Positions 58,152-64,000 of a stretch of 64,000 nt of DNA are shown here, one piece after another. A model generated the notes under the pieces. The model worked only from the letters and a program-made list of their open reading frames with translations. It searched no databases and was not told the origin of the DNA. The position numbers were made by a program, and so were the translations under genes. The stretch's first letter is position 1. Each line of letters starts with the position of its first letter. The DNA is from Pseudomonas sp. KU26590 (GTDB lineage Bacteria > Pseudomonadota > Gammaproteobacteria > Pseudomonadales > Pseudomonadaceae). The stretch lies in the NCBI RefSeq assembly GCF_026153515.1, contig NZ_CP110644.1, forward strand, positions 6,079,501-6,143,500. Reading direction: 5' to 3'.

Positions 58152-59084
58152 TCAGGCTTCAGCTGCAGGCTTCGGTAAAGCAGAAACCTGCGTACCGGCA
58201 TTCGCAGCCGCTAGCTTTTCAACCCCCTGCGTAGCCGCCGTAGCTGGCTCAGGTGAAGTACGAGGCGCGAACTTCTTCGTGTAGGCGATGTTGTTTGGGT
58301 CAGCTTTCTTGTCTTTGCTGGTGTCGACGATGCCGGCGAGGATGTCGTAGAGGGTCAGTTTGCGGTCTGGCGCCTGGCGTCCGAAAGCGCCCGGCAGGCT
58401 GGGCAGCGTAAGGTCGCTCTTGATCCGCGCTTCCACGATGGCTTCTGCTCCCTTGGGATAGCTCACAGCCTTCTCAATCGCTGGCAGCGACTTGAGGTAG
58501 CTCAGGGCGTCGTTGTAGAACCGGGTGGCCTTGCCCGTTCGGAGTTGCTCGATCACCCCCTCGTTTATCGCAACCTTGCGCCAGTCCTCGTCCATTTTCT
58601 GCACGCCCTGCCAGGCCGCACGTCGCTCGTTGAGGGTGAAGCTTGCGCTGTCGTCAAAGGCAATCAGGTTCAGTTGTGCACGGGATAGGTTCTCGAACGG
58701 GCTCTTGGCGTTCTTGTCACCGGCCAGCGTCCGGGTCACGAACGCACTGGCCTCGCGCGCGCGGTCCAGCAATTCGGGGTCATTTGTCTTGGGCACTTCC
58801 ATGGCCCGCGTGCCGCTGTTGACTGCGCGGCCTTCGATCAAAAACTCATTGATGCGATTACGCCCGTATTGCCCTAATTCGGCGTGGGTCATCCCTGCGT
58901 CCCTCTTCTCGGCTCGCGCTGCGCTCTCGTTCAACTGAGCCGCCAGTGTCGAGAACGTCGCCTTGTCGGTCGCGGTCGCTGCAGGTTTATCGACGGTTTT
59001 GGGTTCGCTGTTTGGGACGGCGTCAACGGCTGGCTTTTTGTTCGCGACAACCGCTGCAACGGCGGCCTGGATCTGGCTGATCAT
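58152..59084 (-). CDS. Unknown protein, paralog B of an accessory pair
   Basis: A 310-residue protein beginning MISQIQAAVAAVVANKKPAV, with AGGGAG seven bases upstream of 59084. The N-terminal 60 residues are Ala/Lys/Thr-rich and likely disordered, and so is the last 50 (Ala/Pro-rich). The central 200 residues align along their length with the product of 56638-57504. No enzyme motif, signal peptide or membrane segment is visible. The disordered N-terminus would suit export by a contact-dependent system, but nothing shown here proves it. Confidence 0.75.
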   Translation of the reverse strand: MISQIQAAVAAVVANKKPAVDAVPNSEPKTVDKPAATATDKATFSTLAAQLNESAARAEKRDAGMTHAELGQYGRNRINEFLIEGRAVNSGTRAMEVPKTNDPELLDRAREASAFVTRTLAGDKNAKSPFENLSRAQLNLIAFDDSASFTLNERRAAWQGVQKMDEDWRKVAINEGVIEQLRTGKATRFYNDALSYLKSLPAIEKAVSYPKGAEAIVEARIKSDLTLPSLPGAFGRQAPDRKLTLYDILAGIVDTSKDKKADPNNIAYTKKFAPRTSPEPATAATQGVEKLAAANAGTQVSALPKPAAEA

Positions 59085-59484
59085 CGGCGACTCCCTGGCT
59101 ATGAGATGGCAGGAGCCAACACGCATCATCGTCAGTCAGCCCCTCGCATCGACACTAGCGACAGGCAGGCAGGGCGAACAGTTGGGCAAACGGGGGGTAC
59201 TTTCGGATAATCAGCGCTTGAGAATTTGGCTTAACGCGCGCATTTGGCGGCTTGGGCCAAGGCTGATGCGGGAATTCGTCGCGTCTTCAGGTTTGAGTCT
59301 TTTTAGGCGTGGGGTGCTTAAACGAGCGGTGAAATTTGGGTTAGTTCACACCTGGCATTTCAGGTGATCAATGAATGCCGACCGCCATTGATGACAGCCC
59401 GTCGCTGAAGGTGCAGCCGCAAAGCTTGATAACCCACCCCTCCGACTCCACCTAATAGTCATCAATCCCACCCAGGCCTCTGTC
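59085..59484. other. 400-bp gap between the accessory island and trxC
   Basis: Open frames here are short and lack ribosome binding sites or recognisable composition. I see no repeat, RNA gene or clear terminator. It marks the right edge of the accessory island and should hold the promoters of both flanking genes. Confidence 0.5.
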
Positions 59485-59919
59485 ATGTCCGAATCACTGC
59501 TGATCCCCTGCCCGCATTGCAACGGGCTCAATCGCATTCCTGCCGGGCGACTGAGCGACCAGCCGAAGTGCGGGCGCTGCAAGCAGCCGGTGTTGCTGAG
59601 CAAGCCGTTCAACCTGACGCAGGGCGATTACGCCAGCCAGATCAAAGGCGACCTGCCGTTGCTGGTGGACGTCTGGGCAGAGTGGTGCGGGCCGTGCAAA
59701 TCCTTCGCGCCGACGTTCGAGCAAGCGGCAACTCAGTTGAGCGGGCGCGTTCGCTTGGCGAAGCTGGACAGTGAGGCCAATCAGCAGCTTTCCGCGCAGT
59801 TGGGGATTCGCTCGATCCCGAGCCTGATCCTGTTCAAGGACGGCCGTGAAATTGCCCGGCAGAGTGGCGCGATGCCGTTACAACAGTTGATGGCCTGGCT
59901 GACCAGTCAGGGACTATGA
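59485..59919 (+). CDS. trxC: Thioredoxin 2 (zinc-containing)
   Basis: A cytosolic disulfide reductase of 144 residues. Two CxxC pairs at the N-terminus (Cys9/Cys12 in IPCPHCNG and Cys29/Cys32 in KCGRCKQ) bind zinc, the mark of TrxC. The thioredoxin active site is WCGPC (residues 67-71), followed by the cis-proline in RSIPSLILFKDG. The ATG at 59485 has no strong ribosome binding site. Confidence 0.95.
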   Translation: MSESLLIPCPHCNGLNRIPAGRLSDQPKCGRCKQPVLLSKPFNLTQGDYASQIKGDLPLLVDVWAEWCGPCKSFAPTFEQAATQLSGRVRLAKLDSEANQQLSAQLGIRSIPSLILFKDGREIARQSGAMPLQQLMAWLTSQGL

Positions 59920-60056
59920 AAGGCGTTTCTTCAGCGTTTGAAGTGCCTGACAGCCAGCGCTGTAGGCAGGTTCTGAAAGCACTCGTTTGTCCCGAATTCG
60001 TCGAATTCTGCGTCTAGGCTTCGCCATTCCTATCGACACCCTGGAGTAGCGAAGCG

Positions 60057-60434
60057 ATGACATACGTGGTCAGAGAGGGCGATTCAACAACAACCGGCGG
60101 CGTGGTTTTGAGCACTTCAGGCTCGCACACTTGGGAGGACCGGCGCCTGGCGCGCATGGGCGATCCGGTCTGGTGCGAGCAATGCGCTCAGATCGGCTTC
60201 ATTGCCCAAGGCAATCCGACCTTCATAGACGAACTCGTGGCCGTGGCCACGCACGGCCAGGCGGTGCGCTGCGGTTGTGCGGAAGGCAACCATCGCCTGA
60301 TCGCCAGCCAGAATGAGCTTCAGGCAGACATGGATGCGACCATCGACATCCCCAAGGACATGGCCGAAAAGGCGCGCAAGCGAGCCAAGCAGATGACCCG
60401 ATCCCGTCGAGAGAGCCCCGAACCGCTCGCCTAG
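60057..60434 (+). CDS. Orphan PAAR-motif protein
   Basis: PAAR proteins cap the VgrG spike of type VI secretion systems. This 125-residue protein starts MTYVVREGDSTTTGGVVL, a typical beginning of the PAAR repeat, and has paired cysteines (WCEQC and CGC) and NHRLIAS in the conic part. A charged C-terminal tail of about 30 residues follows. The ATG has CTGGAGTAG upstream. No VgrG, immunity or other T6SS gene is in the window. It converges on the ParA-type gene with only 3 bp between. Confidence 0.82.
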   Translation: MTYVVREGDSTTTGGVVLSTSGSHTWEDRRLARMGDPVWCEQCAQIGFIAQGNPTFIDELVAVATHGQAVRCGCAEGNHRLIASQNELQADMDATIDIPKDMAEKARKRAKQMTRSRRESPEPLA

Positions 60435-60437
60435 CAG

Positions 60438-61220
60438 CTACCGATGACCCGCACCCGTTTCCAGCAAGTGATGCAGCTCGACAAACTGCTGAGTCAGCTT
60501 ATGCCGCGGTTCCAGATGGATCAGCGGCATGTTGGCCTGGTGCGATTCACGCATCTTGATCGAACTGGTGAGGTAGACCGGCAGCACCGGCAGCCCTTCC
60601 GCGATGAGTTCATCAAGGATCTGCTGGGGCAGGCTCGCCCGCGCCTGGAACTGGTTGACGATAATGCCTTCCACCTCCAGATCTTCGTTGTGATCTTCCT
60701 TGAGCTCTTCGATTTCCTTGAGCAACCCGTACAGCGCCTGACGGGAAAAGCTGTCGCAGTCAAACGGAATCAGCACACGATCCGCCGCGATCAACGCCGA
60801 TACCGCGTAGAAATTCAGCGCAGGGGGCGTGTCCAGATAGATGCGCTCGTAATCTTCGCTCAGCTCATCCAGCAGTTTCCGCAGCTTGTTGATCTTGTGC
60901 TTGGCTTCCAGCTTGGGTTGCAGATCAGCCAGCTCCGCCGTGGCGGTCACGACATGAAGGTTGTCGAAGGGCGTTTCATAGATGTCGACCTGATTCTTTT
61001 TAGCGCCAGGCCCGGACGATAAAGTCTGCTTGAAGAAGTCGGCGATGCCCATCGGGATCTCTTCACCGGTCAGGCCGGTGAGGTACTGTGTCGAGTTGGC
61101 CTGGGCATCCAGATCGATCAACAGTGTCCGATAACCTTCATGAGCACTGACAGCCGCCAGATTGCAGGCGATGCTGGACTTGCCAACCCCGCCCTTCTGA
61201 TTGAACACCACACGCCGCAT
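60438..61220 (-). CDS. ParA-family (MinD-like) ATPase without ParB
   Basis: A 260-residue P-loop ATPase that begins MRRVVFNQKGGVGKSSIACN, the deviant Walker A of ParA/Soj proteins. IDLDAQANST and YLDTPPALNFYAVSAL follow as Walker A' and B. I use the ATG at 61220 because the motif then starts at once; a longer frame from 61292 has no support. No ParB gene or parS-like array is nearby, so a role in DNA partition is not implied. P. aeruginosa has a similar lone ParA in the corresponding region (PA5028). Confidence 0.88.
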   Translation of the reverse strand: MRRVVFNQKGGVGKSSIACNLAAVSAHEGYRTLLIDLDAQANSTQYLTGLTGEEIPMGIADFFKQTLSSGPGAKKNQVDIYETPFDNLHVVTATAELADLQPKLEAKHKINKLRKLLDELSEDYERIYLDTPPALNFYAVSALIAADRVLIPFDCDSFSRQALYGLLKEIEELKEDHNEDLEVEGIIVNQFQARASLPQQILDELIAEGLPVLPVYLTSSIKMRESHQANMPLIHLEPRHKLTQQFVELHHLLETGAGHR

Positions 61221-61574
61221 GTAAGACTCCCTGTTGCTGTCTAGCCGTGAAGGATCGCCTGCGACCCGATGAATGTTGCCGAGTCTAGGCAATCGCGATG
61301 AGTAGGGCGAGCCTCTCGGAGTAATCTGGCTGTAAGGATGAGTGCTACATCATCGAAAGACCGATAGCGCCTGCAACACAGTGATAGAGGCTGCTGCCGC
61401 ACCCGTAAAAATGATCGTCAGTAAACACACTATTTGTTTCAACGTTTGCCTCAGTGGGCTGGCATCGAGATAATGCCCGTCACTCGGTGATGGCGCCGCG
61501 CCATAGCCGGCGTCATTTCAGCAGCTCGAAGCCCGGGAATAAAAATTGTCGGCACACCTGGAAGGTAACGCTTC
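61221..61574. other. 354-bp intergenic stretch between parA-like and lipoprotein genes
   Basis: No supported gene, repeat or terminator is seen. The two flanking genes diverge from here, so it should contain both promoters. Confidence 0.5.
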
Positions 61575-62063
61575 ATGATTCGCGCTTTTTTGCTGTTTTG
61601 CGTGCTGTTAGTGAGTGGCTGCGCCAGCCATGCGCCCGTACCCGCGCAAACGCCCCACATCAAATTTCCGGTGCAACTGCACGTGCAACGTGAGCAAGCC
61701 GGTCAGCGCGAAGAATGGCTGATGACGATCCAGAAGGAGCGCCACGGCCTGCGCTTCTCGTTGATGGACACCCTCGGCACTCCCGTGGCGGGTCAGCAGC
61801 TTAGCGAAGATCGCTGGAAGGCAGACAAGCTGCTGCCGCCCAACTACGAGGCCCGTGAGCTGTTCGCCGCGGTGCTTTTTGCCCTGACGTCCCTCAAGGA
61901 GGTGCGCTTTGACTACCCTGGCGTGGAGCTGCGTCCCTACGGTCGCAGCCTGGACGATCGCTGGTTCGTCGATTACGCCTCCGAAGGTATCTTCCGTATC
62001 AGCATGGAAAGCGGCGAACTGAAATACGTGGTCGGTCCACTCCAGGGCAAGGCGAGCAAATGA
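61575..62063 (+). CDS. Small outer-membrane or periplasmic lipoprotein
   Basis: A 162-residue lipoprotein with a short signal and lipobox (LLVSGC, lipidated Cys16). The mature part is soluble and probably beta-rich: LMDTLGTPVAGQQL, LLPPNYEARELFAAVLF and RWFVDYASEGIFRIS. It has some resemblance to DUF3261 lipoproteins, which I hold with low confidence. The ATG follows CTGGAAGGTAACGCTTC. The LysR gene on the other strand converges on it. Confidence 0.75.
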   Translation: MIRAFLLFCVLLVSGCASHAPVPAQTPHIKFPVQLHVQREQAGQREEWLMTIQKERHGLRFSLMDTLGTPVAGQQLSEDRWKADKLLPPNYEARELFAAVLFALTSLKEVRFDYPGVELRPYGRSLDDRWFVDYASEGIFRISMESGELKYVVGPLQGKASK

Positions 62064-62144
62064 CGGGATAGCTCAGCTACCTTTCTTGCTCTGCCTATTG
62101 GGCCACGTGCAACAACTCCCGCAGTTCTGCGCTGTGGCTCTGCG

Positions 62145-63041
62145 TTATCCCGCCTTGCGCGTCACCAGTTCGACAAACGCCTTGGCCATCGGCGACTTCT
62201 GATCCTTGCGTTGCACGAGCCACACCGCTGAGGTGGCCTGGGCATCCAGCAGCGTCCGGTACACCACCCCGTCGATGCGCATGCGCTGGTACGACGCCGG
62301 CAACACCGTCACGCCCAATCCCGCTGCCACCAGACCAATGATGGTCATCGCCTCTCCCGCCTCTTGGGTGAACAACGGGCTGAAGCCCGCCTCGCGCGCC
62401 AGATCCAGCAACTGCGCGTAGAGCCCGCTGCCGTAGCTGCGCGGGAAGAACACAAACGGCTCATTGGCCAGTTCCCGCAAATGGATGCCGCGTTCAGAGC
62501 CGTCGGCCAGTGGATGATCCGAGCGCAGAATCGCCACCAACGGTTCATGCAGCAGCTCCACGGCGACCAGTGAATCCGGCAGCGGCAACGGCCGCATGAT
62601 GCCCACTTGCATCGACTCGTTCTCGAGCCGCTCGGCGACTTCCCGGCTGCTCATTTCCTGAAGCGCCAGATGCACCGCCGGATAACGCTGGCGAAACGCG
62701 AAGATGGCCTGCGGGATGCTTGAAGTGAAGGGCGCGGAAGCCGTAAAGCCGATCTTCAGCTCCCCCAGTTCCCCCAGCTGCGCACGCCGGGCAACGTCCG
62801 AAGCCTTCTCGACCTGCGCCAGCACCAGACGCGCTTCGTCGAGGAACAAGCGGCCCGCTTCACTCAGCTCCACGCGTCGATTGGTGCGTTCAAACAGGCG
62901 CGCGCCGAGCTCTTGCTCCAGCGCCTGAATCTGCTGGCTAAGAGGCGGTTGGGAGATGCCGAGCGCCTGAGCAGCGCGTCCAAAGTGCAGCTCCTCAGCG
63001 ACAGCGATGAAGTAACGCAGGTGTCGTAATTCCACGGTCAT
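62145..63041 (-). CDS. LysR-family transcriptional regulator
   Basis: A 298-residue regulator with the N-terminal winged helix-turn-helix (ELRHLRYFIAVAEELHFGRA, ALGISQPPLSQQIQALE) and a C-terminal ligand-binding domain. It is divergent from the MFS transporter gene across 116 bp, the usual arrangement for a LysR regulator and its target. The ligand is unknown. P. aeruginosa has a LysR/MFS pair in the corresponding place (PA5029/PA5030, from memory). Confidence 0.93.
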   Translation of the reverse strand: MTVELRHLRYFIAVAEELHFGRAAQALGISQPPLSQQIQALEQELGARLFERTNRRVELSEAGRLFLDEARLVLAQVEKASDVARRAQLGELGELKIGFTASAPFTSSIPQAIFAFRQRYPAVHLALQEMSSREVAERLENESMQVGIMRPLPLPDSLVAVELLHEPLVAILRSDHPLADGSERGIHLRELANEPFVFFPRSYGSGLYAQLLDLAREAGFSPLFTQEAGEAMTIIGLVAAGLGVTVLPASYQRMRIDGVVYRTLLDAQATSAVWLVQRKDQKSPMAKAFVELVTRKAG

Positions 63042-63157
63042 TCCATTAGGTCGTCAAACCTATCAAACAGGTCGAACAATATATTGGAAGCAATCGTTAG
63101 GCGGCTATATTCTTTTGCCACTGCTCCCCGCTCCCCGCTCCCCGTCTGAGGTCACCC

Positions 63158-64000
63158 GTGAATACTGCTGCATCCCCCGCCGCGCCTGCCGAGTTCGCCA
63201 CTGCGGCCATCCCGTTGGGCGATACCTACATCGAGAAGGACACGCCCGCTTTCATTCGTACCGTACTGGCGCTGTTCTCCGGCGGATTCGCAACGTTTGC
63301 GCTGCTGTACTGCGTACAACCGATGATGCCGGTGCTGTCGCGGGACTTCTCCATCAACGCCGCCCAGAGCAGCATGATTCTGTCGGTGTCCACCGCGATG
63401 CTCGCGATCGGGTTGCTCATCACCGGGCCCATTTCCGACCGCCTCGGGCGCAAGTCGGTGATGGTCTTCTCGCTGTTCTCCGCCGCTCTTTTCACCATCG
63501 CCAGCGCACTGATGCCCACCTGGGAGGGCGTGCTCATCACCCGGGCGTTCGTGGGCTTGTCGCTGAGCGGACTCGCCGCCGTGGCGATGACCTATCTCAG
63601 TGAAGAAATCCACCCGCAGCACATCGGCCTGGCGATGGGCCTGTACATCGGCGGCAACGCCATCGGCGGCATGAGCGGCCGGGTGATCACCGGGGTCTTG
63701 AGCGATTACGTCAGCTGGCACACGGCACTGTTGATCATGGGCGTCATCGCGCTGGGCGCGGCCGGCGTGTTCTGGAAAATCCTGCCGCCGTCGCGCAATT
63801 TCCGCGCACGACCGCTCAGTGGCCGCAGCCTGCTGGAAGGCTTTGTCCTGCAGTTCCGTGACGCTGGGCTCCCGTGGCTTTTTCTCGAAGGCTTCCTGCT
63901 GATGGGCGCGTTCGTGACGCTGTTCAACTACATCGGCTACCGCTTGCTGGCCGACCCGTACAACTTGAGTCAGGCGGTGGTCGGCCTGTTCTCGGTGGTG
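63158..64000 (+). CDS. MFS transporter, N-terminal part (truncated by window edge)
   Basis: The first 281 residues of an inner-membrane transporter, open to the window end. MFS motif A is visible as GPISDRLGRKSVMVFS, with about eight hydrophobic segments so far. The start is GTG at 63158 (MNTAASPAAPAEF) with GAGG six bases upstream; no ATG is better placed. It is divergent from the LysR gene, which probably regulates it. The substrate is unknown and the C-terminal half lies outside the window. Confidence 0.9.
   Translation, partial: MNTAASPAAPAEFATAAIPLGDTYIEKDTPAFIRTVLALFSGGFATFALLYCVQPMMPVLSRDFSINAAQSSMILSVSTAMLAIGLLITGPISDRLGRKSVMVFSLFSAALFTIASALMPTWEGVLITRAFVGLSLSGLAAVAMTYLSEEIHPQHIGLAMGLYIGGNAIGGMSGRVITGVLSDYVSWHTALLIMGVIALGAAGVFWKILPPSRNFRARPLSGRSLLEGFVLQFRDAGLPWLFLEGFLLMGAFVTLFNYIGYRLLADPYNLSQAVVGLFSVV

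Noticed and set aside
58963..59367. 134-residue frame across the gap before trxC
   Set aside because: It overlaps the start of paralog B in antisense and has no ribosome binding site or recognisable sequence.
60438..61220. ParA as a sign of a plasmid or integrated element
   Set aside because: No ParB, parS, replication or integrase gene is present, and a lone ParA is known in the same region of P. aeruginosa.

Overview
The window is chromosomal DNA from a Pseudomonas species, probably of the fluorescens/syringae lineage. The evidence is high GC, REP elements with a GTAGGACCGGCTTTAGCC core, and gene orders recalled from P. aeruginosa: glnE-aceE-aceF-dipA-msrA at the left, acyl-CoA dehydrogenase-nhaP2-mscK-selO further right, ParA/LysR/MFS at the right end, and a gbdR-sdaB-cbcXWV-betIBA block in the middle. 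No rRNA, tRNA, prophage or CRISPR array was recognised. No composition or database computation was run.

Left part (1-11.8 kb): the start of glnE leaves the window on the minus strand. The pyruvate dehydrogenase genes aceE and aceF follow, with a mirrored pair of operator-like palindromes upstream and two terminators downstream. Next come the c-di-GMP phosphodiesterase dipA, msrA, a REP domain carrying its own RAYT transposase, and rlmJ. A compact leftward transcript-like element lies upstream of rlmJ.

Choline/betaine block (11.9-22.9 kb): gbdR (behind a good sigma-54 promoter match) and sdaB read left. The choline/betaine/carnitine ABC importer cbcXWV and the choline oxidation genes betI-betB-betA read right. 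Together they import choline, oxidise it to glycine betaine, and supply the serine-to-pyruvate step at the end of betaine demethylation.

Middle (22.9-47 kb): eight REP pairs at an exact 113-bp period precede a TldD/TldE-type protease pair. Then come an MdtD-like MFS transporter, dbpA, a YhiN-type flavoprotein, a YccS-like protein, a solute-binding protein, an ElaA-like acetyltransferase, a small winged-helix protein, a YgjP-type metallopeptidase, a REC-PAS-GGDEF-EAL regulator, a PL7 alginate lyase, the divergent proline genes putP and putA, and an acyl-CoA dehydrogenase.

Right part (47-64 kb): an 867-residue candidate toxin with a C-terminal R-S-E ADP-ribosyltransferase signature, nhaP2, mscK and selO. 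Then follows an accessory island of two paralogous unknown proteins flanking a frameshifted secreted-protein gene. After that come trxC, an orphan PAAR protein, an orphan ParA-type ATPase, a small lipoprotein, a LysR regulator and a divergent MFS transporter cut by the window end.

The least explained material is the candidate ADP-ribosylating toxin, the paralog/secreted-protein island, the REP-RAYT system with three repeat classes, and the candidate small RNA upstream of rlmJ.
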